Shown here: positions 15,924 through 24,327 of the stretch, one piece after another
Layout: each line of letters opens with the position of its first letter
How positions within the stretch are numbered: position 1 is the first letter of the stretch
From: JAGWBG01 sp034421095
GTDB lineage: Bacteria; Chloroflexota; Dehalococcoidia; Lucifugimonadales; JAGWBF01
DNA: 64,000 nucleotides
Direction: 5' to 3'
Assembly: GCA_034421095.1 (NCBI GenBank)
Contig: DAOUKR010000026.1
Coordinates: 196,720 to 260,719 of the forward strand
Program-made: the position numbers and the translations under genes
Notes under the pieces: model-generated
Databases searched by the model: none
Told to the model about the DNA's origin: nothing
The model's input: only the letters and a program-made list of their open reading frames with translations

Positions 15924-17030
15924 ATGGCCGGTTATAGGATAATATCATCGGACAACCACGTGTTTGAGCCGCGAGACCTGTGGGTGGATAGGATTGAGCC
16001 CAGGTTCAGGGAGCGCGCCCCGCAGATTGTCAACGAGGACGGCTACGATTGGTGGTACTGTGACGGCGTGAAGGTTATCAGCGTTCAGCCCGGGACACAG
16101 ACCGGCAGGAGGTTCGATGAGCCGGAAAATCTGAGCCGTCAGGACACCTTTGAGAATGTCCGGCCCGGGGGATACATCCCCAAGGAGCACATAAATGACA
16201 TGGAGACCGACAGCGTTGACGTTAGTATAGTCTACCCAACCATCGGGCTTTTATTGTTTAGTGTGCAGGACAGCGACCTCTTGTCGGCCATCTTCAGCAC
16301 CTATAACGATTGGGTCGCCGAGTTCTGCCAGGAATACCCCGACCGGCTGAAGGGCATCGCCATGGTCAACGTGGATGACGTGCAGGCTGGCATAAAGGAG
16401 ATGGAGCGGTGTGCCAAAATGGGATTTGTGGGAGCCATGATTACCGCATATCCGCCGGAGCATCGGGCTTTCGATACATCGGAGTACGAACCCCTCTGGG
16501 CCGCCGCCCAGGACATGGACATACCCCTTAGCCTGCACGCAGCCACAAACCGGAGCGTCATGTTCAGCGCCGCCTCCACAAAGCTGTCCTACCTCATCAA
16601 TATGGACTACTGGGTACGGATGTCTCTCTCCGACATAATCCTGAGCGGCGTGTTTGAGCGCCACCCGAAGCTGCAACTGGGAGCGGTGGAGTACGAGCTG
16701 TCCTGGATACCCCATTTCCTGGAACGTCTTGACTACGGGTACACCCAGAGGCCCCTTGGGGATACCCAGTACCGGATTAAGGAGAATATGCTCCCCAGCG
16801 ACTACTTCCACCGCAACGTGTTTGTCGGCTTCCAGGAGGACGCAAGGGGCATACAGGATAGGCACATAATAGGCGTGGACAATCTGATGTGGGGCTCCGA
16901 TTATCCCCACCAGGAGTCCACCTTCCCCAAGAGTCGGCAGATACTCGATAAAATTCTGTCCGAGTGTAGCGAGGACGAGAGGGCCCAGATTGCCGGCGGC
17001 AACGCCGCCAGAGTGTATCGCCTTAGCTAG
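15924..17030 (+). CDS. Amidohydrolase_2 family metal-dependent hydrolase/decarboxylase
   Basis: 368 residues; AGGAGGACCAGGA precedes the ATG. TIM-barrel metal enzyme of the ACMSD/amidohydrolase_2 group: IISSDNHVFEP at the N terminus (D-x-H metal site), VSIVYPTIGLLLF, LKGIAMVNVDDVQAGIKEMERC, central SLHAATN with a metal His, and GSDYPHQESTFPKS near the end carrying the catalytic Asp. Such enzymes decarboxylate aromatic or semialdehyde acids or hydrolyse C-C/C-N bonds. The substrate is unknown. An intrinsic terminator (17061) follows. Possible functional partner of the nearby epoxide hydrolase or VOC protein, by position only. Confidence 0.88.
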   Translation: MAGYRIISSDNHVFEPRDLWVDRIEPRFRERAPQIVNEDGYDWWYCDGVKVISVQPGTQTGRRFDEPENLSRQDTFENVRPGGYIPKEHINDMETDSVDVSIVYPTIGLLLFSVQDSDLLSAIFSTYNDWVAEFCQEYPDRLKGIAMVNVDDVQAGIKEMERCAKMGFVGAMITAYPPEHRAFDTSEYEPLWAAAQDMDIPLSLHAATNRSVMFSAASTKLSYLINMDYWVRMSLSDIILSGVFERHPKLQLGAVEYELSWIPHFLERLDYGYTQRPLGDTQYRIKENMLPSDYFHRNVFVGFQEDARGIQDRHIIGVDNLMWGSDYPHQESTFPKSRQILDKILSECSEDERAQIAGGNAARVYRLS

Positions 17031-17060
17031 TACCGGCAGAAATGCTTTGACGTGCCAAGT

Positions 17061-17098
17061 GTCCTCCTTCCCCGTCGCATGAGAAGGAGGACTTTTTT
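17061..17098 (+). terminator. Intrinsic terminator after amidohydrolase
   Basis: GTCCTCCTTC (17061-17070) pairs perfectly with GAAGGAGGAC (17083-17092), 12-base loop, then TTTTTT (17093-17098). Confidence 0.9.
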
Positions 17099-17134
17099 CG
17101 GGAAATGGTAGAGAGTGCAGCTTGTTGGCTCTGC

Positions 17135-17542
17135 TTAGTCGTAGACCATGAACTCCAGTATGTTATCGTCGGGGTCGCGCACGTATACGCTGGTAGCCAT
17201 ACTCTGACCACCCATGCGGCCGCCGCGTCGAGGTACAGGGCCGTCAACAACCTCTACACCCGCCTCGTCTATCATCCGTAGCACGTCTTCGACGGTCCCG
17301 TCCCATAGGAAGCACAGGTCGCCGCAACCGGGAGTGGCGGTAGCCCCACGCATAACCCCCGTCAGGCCGGGTGGATGAACGTTTATCTTTGACTCGCCCA
17401 CCTGAATGGCGAAACGGTTGGTCTCGCCCCTGCGCCACTGGTCCTCGTCAATGATATTGAAGCCAAGGCGCTTGTAGAACTCGATGAACCGCTCCCCATC
17501 GCTGGTGGGAAGGACAACGTGGTCGAAGCCAACAACAGGCAT
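17135..17542 (-). CDS. VOC-family (glyoxalase-like) protein
   Basis: 135 residues; AAAGGAGATACT precedes the ATG. A single VOC unit: FDHVVLPTSDGERFIEFYKR at the N terminus (metal His), NRFAIQVGESKINVHPPG in the middle, DLCFLWDGTVEDVLRMIDEA and MATSVYVRDPDDNILEFMVY at the end (Glu ligand). Resembles VOC proteins annotated as virulence- or fosfomycin-type but without specific markers. Convergent with the amidohydrolase gene. Function beyond a metal-dependent small-molecule enzyme cannot be stated. Confidence 0.82.
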   Translation of the reverse strand: MPVVGFDHVVLPTSDGERFIEFYKRLGFNIIDEDQWRRGETNRFAIQVGESKINVHPPGLTGVMRGATATPGCGDLCFLWDGTVEDVLRMIDEAGVEVVDGPVPRRGGRMGGQSMATSVYVRDPDDNILEFMVYD

Positions 17543-17788
17543 AGTATCTCCTTTCGGATGGATGGTGGATAGGCGCCCGGGTAAGGACGGCAGGCGGAGG
17601 TGGGGAAACGCGATGGCGGGGCTGGTGTATCGTAGCTCTGCTTGCGGATAGGATAAGACCGGAGGGGTATGTGGTTCGGGCCTGATATGGCCGCGGCTTG
17701 AGTGACGTGAAATGATTTGTCGTAGCGGGTTTATGGGGTTGGCCCGGGCCCATGTGAAGCTCCCTTTAAGCCGGAGCCCCTTGGCCCC

Positions 17789-17885
17789 GGGGCGATGGTA
17801 GGCACTCGCCTGGGCCCGACCAACCTTAGGTATCTTTAGGGGACATTGACCCTTTCAGGTCCAGACAGGTGCCTACCACCGCCCC
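17789..17885. repeat. Long imperfect inverted repeat, possible structured RNA or IS remnant
   Basis: Arms 17789-17816 (GGGGCGATGGTAGGCACTCG...) and 17858-17885 (...GGTGCCTACCACCGCCCC) complement each other at about 23 of 28 positions, with a 41-base loop. The loop contains a minor AGGG/CCCT hairpin (AGGGGACATTGACCCTT). It lies in a 478-base gene-free gap (17543-18020). It does not match the conserved cores of SRP RNA, RNase P RNA or tmRNA as I know them. The GGGACATTGACCC piece is reminiscent of some insertion-sequence ends. Identity unresolved. Confidence 0.4.
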
Positions 17886-18020
17886 CTGTTACTTAAATAT
17901 TCGCTCATCTATCACCTCCCGGCATTCTTTGCAGAACACCTACGTAAATTACCGCACAAGCGCAGCGTTGATTATTGTAGCCCGTCAGGGATACCCTGTC
18001 AAGGCCTATGCAAGGGCTTT

Positions 18021-18869
18021 TCATCTTCCTTTGAATTCCGGTTTTCGCTTCTCCAGAAAGGCCCGGACCGCTTCCCTGTGGTCTTCCGTCTGTCTTGCCA
18101 GTTCCTGGGCTGTGTGGGCTATCTCCAGGCTTTCCCGGAAGCCGGTCTCCTGGGACTTGTGGGCCAGGTACTTTATCAGCGACATGGACCTTGTAGCTCC
18201 CTGGGCCAGCCGTGATGCCAGTTCCATGCTGGTGGTCATAAGCTCCTCGTGGGGCACGACCTTGCTGACAATTCCCATGCGGTAAGCCTCGGCGCCGTCA
18301 ACCCTGTCGCCGGTGTATTGCAGAAGGAAGGTGTTGCTCAGGCCGATGAGCCTGGGCAACTGCCAGCTGCTGCCGTCCCCTGGTATCAGACCCATCCTCA
18401 CGAAGGCCTCGGAGAAGACCGCCTTCTCGGAGGCGATGCGTATGTCGCAGGCGAGGGATATTCCCATTCCCACGCCCATCGCATATCCGTTCACCGCCGC
18501 TATGGAGGGTTTCTGAAGCTCCTGGATTCTCAGGACAACCTGGGGTGCCAGGGACCTGTCTTGCCTCTCCCGGCTCCCAAGCCGGGCCTCCATTCTGCCC
18601 CAGGGCAGCGGCTCGCTGCTATGGGTTTCCGACTCCTGTCGCTCCTGGATGTCCCTGTTGAACCGCCTCACGTTGGCCCCGGAGCAGAAGGACGGCTCCG
18701 TGCCCGTGATGAGCAGCACTCTGTCTTCCGGGGTACTCTCAAACTTGTCAAGCTCCTCGAATATCTCCCGGGACATCTCCTGCCCCAGGGCATTACGGGT
18801 ATCGGGGTCGTGCAGGGTCATTGTCAGGACTCCCCCATCCCTGGTCACCTTCAGGTATTGATATGCCAT
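18021..18869 (-). CDS. Enoyl-CoA hydratase/isomerase family protein
   Basis: 282 residues; GGGAGGCTGCC precedes the ATG. Crotonase fold: LTMTLHDPDTRNALGQEM, oxyanion-hole strand SFCSGANVRRF, then IAAVNGYAMGVGMGISLACD and IRIASEKAVFSEAFVRMGLI. A longer-than-usual insert (RDIQERQESETHSSEPLPWG...) separates the two halves. The second catalytic Glu position reads GDGSSW, so it may be an isomerase, hydrolase or atypical hydratase. It would act on acyl-CoA thioesters in fatty-acid or aromatic degradation. It is divergent from the MOSC/LLM operon, sharing the gap that holds a good promoter at 18900. Confidence 0.9.
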   Translation of the reverse strand: MAYQYLKVTRDGGVLTMTLHDPDTRNALGQEMSREIFEELDKFESTPEDRVLLITGTEPSFCSGANVRRFNRDIQERQESETHSSEPLPWGRMEARLGSRERQDRSLAPQVVLRIQELQKPSIAAVNGYAMGVGMGISLACDIRIASEKAVFSEAFVRMGLIPGDGSSWQLPRLIGLSNTFLLQYTGDRVDGAEAYRMGIVSKVVPHEELMTTSMELASRLAQGATRSMSLIKYLAHKSQETGFRESLEIAHTAQELARQTEDHREAVRAFLEKRKPEFKGR

Positions 18870-18899
18870 GGCAGCCTCCCTACAACGCTAGATATAGGC

Positions 18900-18929
18900 G
18901 TGACAATTCTATCACCTTGGCTCTATAAT
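18900..18929 (+). promoter_or_regulatory. Candidate sigma70 promoter of the MOSC-LLM operon
   Basis: GTGACA (18900-18905), 18-base spacer, TATAAT (18924-18929), 38 bases before the MOSC start. Confidence 0.6.
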
Positions 18930-18967
18930 GGGGTAGCCTAAAACTTCGGTTCACTGACAGAGGAGGG

Positions 18968-19447
18968 ATGATGGAGCAGGGGAAAGTTGTTGCACTGTAC
19001 CTGTCTAAGGAGTCCCGTCAGCCCGTGACTCCCGTACAGGAGGCCGCGGCGATTTCGGACCTGGGCTTGGAGGGGGACAGACATGCCAGGAAGGGAAGTG
19101 CCCGCCAGGTACTGGTGATGGACGCAGAGACCCTGGCCTCCCTGGACCTGACCCCGGGCGAGATTAAAGAGAACGTTACAGTCGAAGGGCTGGACCTTTC
19201 GTCGGTTACGGCGGGACAGGTTTTCTTCATAGGCGATGAAGTGACCCTGGAGGCCACCGGCCCTTGTGAACCTTGCTCTCGCATGGACGAGATACGCCCC
19301 GGCCTTCGGACCGAGCTTGACGGGCGGCGAGGCATCGTGACGATGGTGCTTAACGGCGGCACTCTGAGAGTGGGCGACGCCGTGCGGGTGGAGCCGTCGA
19401 AGGAAGCCTTTCTGGAGGAGGCGGCACGCACGTCGGGAAGGGAGTGA
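18968..19447 (+). CDS. MOSC domain protein (short form)
   Basis: 159 residues starting behind GGAGG; either of two adjacent ATGs may be used. MOSC domain: ISDLGLEGDRHARKGSARQV, IKENVTVEGLDLSSVTAGQV, IGDEVTLEATGPCEPCSRMD with the conserved cysteine that binds sulfur or the Mo cofactor, ending NGGTLRVGDAVRVEP. Relatives include the C terminus of Moco sulfurase and YiiM-type proteins reducing N-hydroxylated compounds. It is directly followed by the LLM gene with no gap (stop TGA then ATG), so the two form an operon. A second, longer MOSC protein is at 48877. Confidence 0.9.
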   Translation: MMEQGKVVALYLSKESRQPVTPVQEAAAISDLGLEGDRHARKGSARQVLVMDAETLASLDLTPGEIKENVTVEGLDLSSVTAGQVFFIGDEVTLEATGPCEPCSRMDEIRPGLRTELDGRRGIVTMVLNGGTLRVGDAVRVEPSKEAFLEEAARTSGRE

Positions 19448-20620
19448 ATGATGGATCAGGTAGAAGTTTACTGGTTCTCTGAGCAACCTTACACGCATAT
19501 CACGGACGAAGACTTGGAGAAGCACGATTCCGGGCGCTTGGGGTTCCCCAACTCCTACTTTGACCCCCAAAAGGCCCATGTGTTATACAACCAGTACCAT
19601 GAGCAGTATTCCCTTGCCGATGAAGTAAACTTCGACGGAATCATGAGCAACGAGCACCACGCCTCCTTCTGGTGCATGAAGCCTTCCGTGAACCTGGATG
19701 CCGCCGTCATCTGCAAGCTTACCAGTAAGGCCAAGATAGCCATTCTGGGAAACGTCATCCCCGTTGCCGACCCCATAAGGATTGCCGAAGAGATTGCCAT
19801 GCTGGATTGCTACTCCGGGGGGAGGGTAATCTCAGGCTTCGTGCGGGGGACCGCTGTGGAGAGTCTTCACGGCGGGATTGACCCCACCGAGAACCGGGAG
19901 AGGTTCGAGGAGGCCCACGACCTTATTATCAAGTGCTGGACCACACCAGGCCCCTTCAGGCATGAGGGGAAGCATTATCATTACAGGGCGGTGAATCCAT
20001 GGGTGATTCCCATGCAAAAACCCCATCCTCCCATCTGGTATCCGGGGTTTTCCAGCCCGGAGAGCGCGGTATGGGCAGCCCAGCACCGCCACCCCTATAT
20101 GAACCTTGGTTCCCTGCTGGACCACTGCGTGACCTTGAGGCAGGTGTATATAGATACGGCCAGGGAGGCCGGATTCAAGGCCGGGCCTGAGCATTACGGT
20201 TATCTGGTCAAGGTGCTGGTGGCCGATACGGACGAGAAGGCCCAGGAAATTGGACGCCACTTCATGTGGATTGATAAACACCGAATGAAAGGCCCTGTGG
20301 AGCATAACGACCCGCCCGGGTATCAGTCCCGCGAGGCGGTGAAGATAATGGCCAGTCTGCCGGGGGCCAGTGGGTCCGGAGGACGCTCGAGGGACCTGAC
20401 CTACGAGGACCAGCAGGAGCTCAATACCCTCATAGTAGGAAGCCCACAGACGGTCATCAGGAAGCTCACGGGCATTATGGACAAGCTCAGCCCGGGCTAC
20501 CTGCTCATATTCGGCAATGATGGGCGGATGCCTCACAAGGACGTGATGCGCTCCATAGAGTTGATGGGTAAAGAGGTCATTCCGGCCTTGCACGAAATCA
20601 AGCTCCGCCCCTACGAGTAA
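19448..20620 (+). CDS. LLM-class flavin-dependent oxidoreductase, luciferase-like
   Basis: 390 residues, start abutting the MOSC stop. Luciferase-like TIM barrel: DEVNFDGIMSNEHHASF near the N terminus (the NEHH motif of this family), KIAILGNVIPVADPIRIAEE, AMLDCYSGGRVISGFVRG, KPHPPIWYPGFSSPESAVWA and LIVGSPQTVIRKLTGIMD. It probably uses reduced FMN and oxygen on an organic substrate. Longer than the enzyme at 6020 and not a close relative. Co-transcription with a MOSC protein suggests linked redox chemistry, but the substrate is unknown. Confidence 0.9.
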   Translation: MMDQVEVYWFSEQPYTHITDEDLEKHDSGRLGFPNSYFDPQKAHVLYNQYHEQYSLADEVNFDGIMSNEHHASFWCMKPSVNLDAAVICKLTSKAKIAILGNVIPVADPIRIAEEIAMLDCYSGGRVISGFVRGTAVESLHGGIDPTENRERFEEAHDLIIKCWTTPGPFRHEGKHYHYRAVNPWVIPMQKPHPPIWYPGFSSPESAVWAAQHRHPYMNLGSLLDHCVTLRQVYIDTAREAGFKAGPEHYGYLVKVLVADTDEKAQEIGRHFMWIDKHRMKGPVEHNDPPGYQSREAVKIMASLPGASGSGGRSRDLTYEDQQELNTLIVGSPQTVIRKLTGIMDKLSPGYLLIFGNDGRMPHKDVMRSIELMGKEVIPALHEIKLRPYE

Positions 20621-20650
20621 GCGCCCCGGCCCGACCACCCTCAGATTCCC

Positions 20651-21931
20651 CTACTCAAGCTGGCGCACCTTGTGGTAGGTAATGAATAACAGGCCCGATA
20701 GGGCCACTCCCACTATTCCCACCACGGTAGATGCCAGGGGGGCCGAGTCGGTGTGCCAGGCGAATAGCCCGATAAGCAGGCTGGAAAAGGGGACGAAACC
20801 CTGGCTGTAGTTTTGCAGGCTGGTAATTCGGCCCCGCAGGGAATCGGGTGCCAGAAGCTGAATCAGAGCACCGTTGGTGGTGCGGAAGGTCCCCTGGGAG
20901 AAGGCCATCAGCCCGAGGGTGATGAAAGATAAAATAAGCCATTCTGATTGGGCAAAAAGGATGGTGCAGACGGCGCTTACGACCGCGGCGGTAAGGCACA
21001 CCATCCCCTTCCTGAAGACAAATCCGAAGGAGGCTATGGTCACGGCGGAAACGAACCCGCCGAGACCTGTGGTGGCCACGAGATACCCGCCGAAGTCGGC
21101 CCCCTTGTCCAGCACGTCCGAAGTGAATATGGGTATGAGGAACCACACCGGATGCAAGAGGACGTTGGGGATTAGCCCCAGTATCACCAGGTTGAAGATG
21201 ACCCTCTCCCGCTTCCAGACATACCCTATCCCCTCCTTCAAACTGGACAGTGGGGATTGGGATTGTTGGCCTGCCGCGGCCGTCTGCCTGTAGGGAGTCC
21301 GCACCCATATCAGCACGAATACTGCGGTGGCATAGAAGGCCGCCTCTATAGCGAAATTCCAGGCAAACCCCAGGGTGGCAATGAGAATCCCACCGACAAA
21401 AGGCCCCATGATGCGTGTGCCGGGGATGGTGAACACGTTGATGGCGTAGGCGTTTACCAGGGCATCCCGTGGAACAGTGTTGGCTATCAGGGACTGTTGC
21501 ATGGGCATTGCGACGGTGCGAAATACCCCACTGACCAGGACATAAATGTAGACGTGCCACGATTCCTGGATTTGGTCCGTTACCTCCAGCAAGGCAAAGG
21601 TGGCGGCAACGGTAGCCAGAATGGTATGGGTAGCCATGAGCAGCTTTCTCCGGTCTACCCTGTCTCCCAGCACTCCGGCCCAGGGGCCGACAAACAGTAC
21701 CGGAAGGGTGGCCAGCCCGCCTACAGTTATCACCTGAAATGGAGATGATGCCGCCCCTTCCGTCAGGTCATGCACCAGCCATCCCACCGTTAGCAGTTGT
21801 AGCCATTGGGCACTGTTCGCGCAGAAGTTGGCAGTCCATAGGAACCGGTAGTTTCTATACTTTGCCCAGGAATCCAGCGTATGGAGGCGAGGTAGTCTCC
21901 CGCGGCCCGTAGCTCTCTGCTGCAAATCCAT
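20651..21931 (-). CDS. MFS transporter, EntS/MFS_3-like
   Basis: 426 residues with about twelve hydrophobic membrane segments. The first is preceded by YRNYRFLWTANFCANSAQWL, typical of MFS_3-type exporters; the conserved loop 2-3 motif appears as GVLGDRVDRRKLLM. Central loop at about 200-225 (RTPYRQTAAAGQQSQSPLSS) and second-half LAPDSLRGRITSLQNYSQGF are also typical. The substrate may be a siderophore, drug or metabolite; export by proton antiport is the family norm. It is convergent with the LLM gene (30-base gap) and divergent from the VWA gene. Confidence 0.9.
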   Translation of the reverse strand: MDLQQRATGRGRLPRLHTLDSWAKYRNYRFLWTANFCANSAQWLQLLTVGWLVHDLTEGAASSPFQVITVGGLATLPVLFVGPWAGVLGDRVDRRKLLMATHTILATVAATFALLEVTDQIQESWHVYIYVLVSGVFRTVAMPMQQSLIANTVPRDALVNAYAINVFTIPGTRIMGPFVGGILIATLGFAWNFAIEAAFYATAVFVLIWVRTPYRQTAAAGQQSQSPLSSLKEGIGYVWKRERVIFNLVILGLIPNVLLHPVWFLIPIFTSDVLDKGADFGGYLVATTGLGGFVSAVTIASFGFVFRKGMVCLTAAVVSAVCTILFAQSEWLILSFITLGLMAFSQGTFRTTNGALIQLLAPDSLRGRITSLQNYSQGFVPFSSLLIGLFAWHTDSAPLASTVVGIVGVALSGLLFITYHKVRQLE

Positions 21932-22035
21932 TACCTGCTTTTACCGGTTTGGCTGAAGGGCAGATTAGCAGACCATTCTGAGAACAAATCCATTCGCTTG
22001 TCAAGCGAGAAGCAGGAGCGTATTGCAAACCCAAC

Positions 22036-22065
22036 TTGCCATAATGGAATGGCGGATAGTATTAT
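22036..22065 (+). promoter_or_regulatory. Candidate promoter of the VWA gene
   Basis: TTGCCA (22036-22041), 18-base spacer, TATTAT (22060-22065), 70 bases before the ATG at 22136. Confidence 0.45.
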
Positions 22066-22135
22066 AGCAGGAAGGCATCGCCCTGGGAGCCTGCGCCAAG
22101 CCAGCCCCCTCAGGGGCACCAGCCCGGAGGAAGAC

Positions 22136-24166
22136 ATGCTCTACAGCGCATACCAATATTCCCGGTGGGACGGGTCTCAGAATATATTCGACATGGATGC
22201 AGAGGAGCTTATGGACCATCTTTCCAATGAGCTTCTCGAGCATGGCGACATATTGAAAGCCCTGAGAGATCTCATGCGCCGGGGTATGCAGGACAACCAG
22301 GGGCGGCAGATGCCGGGCCTGAACGACCTCATGGAGCAGCTAAAAAACCAGCGTCGCCAGCAGCTTCAGCAGTTCAATATGGACTCGGTGATGGATGACA
22401 TCAAGGAGCGGCTGGACGAAATTCTCAAGACGGAGCGCGAGGGCATTCAGAAACGGTTGGACGAGGCTCGTCAGCAGACTGAGGACGCCGAGGGGCCTGA
22501 GCGGGTCCAGATGGAGTCCCTCAGCCAGCTTCTGGAGCAGCGCGCTCAACGCAACCTGGACAAGCTGGACAACATGCCCAATAGCACCGGCGGCGCCATC
22601 AAGGAACTGATGGAGTACGACTTCATGGACCCCGAGGCCCAGCGCATGTTCCAGGAGCTTCTGGATATGCTCAGAAGCCAGATGGCGCAAAACCTCTCCC
22701 AGGACATGATGCAAAATCTCCAGAGTATGACCCCCGATGATATGGCTGCTTTAAGGGAGATGCTGAGCCAGCTAAACCGGATGCTTCAGGACAAGGCTAT
22801 GGGACGTGAGCCTGACTTTGACGGCTTCATGCAGCAGTTCGGGCCAATGTTTGGCCCCAACCCTCCTCAGAGCCTGGAAGAGTTAATGGAGCATCTCATG
22901 TCCCAGATGGCCCAGATGCAGTCGTTGATGGAGAGCATGTCCCCCGAGGCGCGCCAACAGCTGGAGGATGCGCTTAACTCTGTGCTGGACCCGGAGACCC
23001 AGCGAGAACTGGCCCAGCTTTCCTCACTCATGGAGCAGTTGATGCCCATGGATGCGATGCGCCGCGAGTATCCCTTTCTTGGCGACGATAGCCTCACCCT
23101 GGACCAGGCCATGCAACTCATGGGCAACCTCCAGGACATGGATGAGTTGGAGAGGTCGCTCCGTGAGGCCATGCGTACGGGCAGACCGGACGAAGTGGAC
23201 CCCGACCAGCTAGCCGAGCTTCTTGGCGAGGAGGCCCGGCGCACCTGGGAGCAGCTACAGCACCTCCTGGAAGTCCTGAAAGAAGGGGGCTACATAAAGG
23301 ACACCGAGAGCCCGGAGCTTACCCCCAGGGCCATCAGGAGAATCGGGCAGAAGGCGCTCAAAGAGGTCTTTATGAACCTGAAGAAAGACCGTATGGGCAA
23401 CCACGAGCTGCACACACGGGGTACGGCAGGGGATTCCATTACCGATACCAAGGCCTACGAGTTCGGCGACCCCTTCCAGCTTGACCTCCATACCACGGTG
23501 AAGAACGCCATCGTGCGTACAGGGCCTGACGTGCCGGTGCGTCTCGCTCCCGATGACTTTGAGATTTTTCGCAGCGAGCACATGACCCAGGCATCTACCG
23601 TGGTCCTCCTTGACCAGAGCAGGTCTATGGGACTATTCGGCAGCTACCAGGCGGCAAAGAAGGTGGCTATGGCCCTTTTTGCCCTGATTAACGGCCAGTT
23701 TCCCAGGGATAGCCTGTACGTTATCGGTTTCTCCGATTACGCCAGGGAGATAAAGGAGGACGACCTGCCCAAGAGCAACTGGAACGCCTGGGTGTCGGGA
23801 ACCAACATACACCATGCCCTCATGCTCTCCCGCAAGCTGCTGTCCAGGGATAAGGGAGGCACTCGCCAGATTATCCTCATCACCGACGGCGAACCCACTG
23901 CCCACCTGGAGGGAGACCGGTCCTTCTTCAGCTATCCCCCCAGCTACAAGACCATAATGGAGACCCTAAAAGAGGTCCGACGCTGCACCCAGGAGGGCAT
24001 CCGCATCAACACCTTCATGCTGGAGAACAACTACCAGTTGATGAACTTCGTTGACAAGATAACCCGCATCAACCGGGGAAGGGCCTTCTACAGCAGCCCC
24101 GACAGGCTGGGCGAGTACGTCCTGGTGGACTACGTCTCCAACCGGAAGAAGCGGGTTGCCGCTTAA
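22136..24166 (+). CDS. Von Willebrand factor A domain protein, CoxE/BatA-like, orphan
   Basis: 676 residues from ATG 22136 (GGAGGAAG upstream; the frame is open earlier but without a ribosome binding site). Residues 1-400 are helical and rich in Met, Gln and Leu (e.g. QQLQQFNMDSVMDDIKERL, MAQNLSQDMMQNLQSM), with coiled-coil-like character. The C-terminal VWA domain has an intact MIDAS: LLDQSRSMG at 493-497 (DxSxS), SGTNIHHAL and ITDGEPTAH. Proteins of this build usually work with a MoxR-type AAA+ ATPase as a metal-dependent chaperone or cofactor-insertion pair; no such ATPase is nearby. Cytoplasmic, no signal peptide. Confidence 0.85.
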   Translation: MLYSAYQYSRWDGSQNIFDMDAEELMDHLSNELLEHGDILKALRDLMRRGMQDNQGRQMPGLNDLMEQLKNQRRQQLQQFNMDSVMDDIKERLDEILKTEREGIQKRLDEARQQTEDAEGPERVQMESLSQLLEQRAQRNLDKLDNMPNSTGGAIKELMEYDFMDPEAQRMFQELLDMLRSQMAQNLSQDMMQNLQSMTPDDMAALREMLSQLNRMLQDKAMGREPDFDGFMQQFGPMFGPNPPQSLEELMEHLMSQMAQMQSLMESMSPEARQQLEDALNSVLDPETQRELAQLSSLMEQLMPMDAMRREYPFLGDDSLTLDQAMQLMGNLQDMDELERSLREAMRTGRPDEVDPDQLAELLGEEARRTWEQLQHLLEVLKEGGYIKDTESPELTPRAIRRIGQKALKEVFMNLKKDRMGNHELHTRGTAGDSITDTKAYEFGDPFQLDLHTTVKNAIVRTGPDVPVRLAPDDFEIFRSEHMTQASTVVLLDQSRSMGLFGSYQAAKKVAMALFALINGQFPRDSLYVIGFSDYAREIKEDDLPKSNWNAWVSGTNIHHALMLSRKLLSRDKGGTRQIILITDGEPTAHLEGDRSFFSYPPSYKTIMETLKEVRRCTQEGIRINTFMLENNYQLMNFVDKITRINRGRAFYSSPDRLGEYVLVDYVSNRKKRVAA

Positions 24167-24327
24167 ACGCCAACTCCAACCCAACACTGCGAAGTAGACC
24201 TGTGGCCCACGACTCCCGGCCTGTGTGCAGCGTTTCATAAAAACAGGCATCTCCGGTTCTTGTCGTTGGTGTATAATTCCCAGAAGATAGATATGTACCT
24301 CCCTATACCCTATCCTTACAGCATGGA

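Noticed and set aside
17789..17885. Signal recognition particle RNA, RNase P RNA or tmRNA in the gap
   Set aside because: The conserved core sequences of these RNAs are not present; only a generic inverted repeat is supported.
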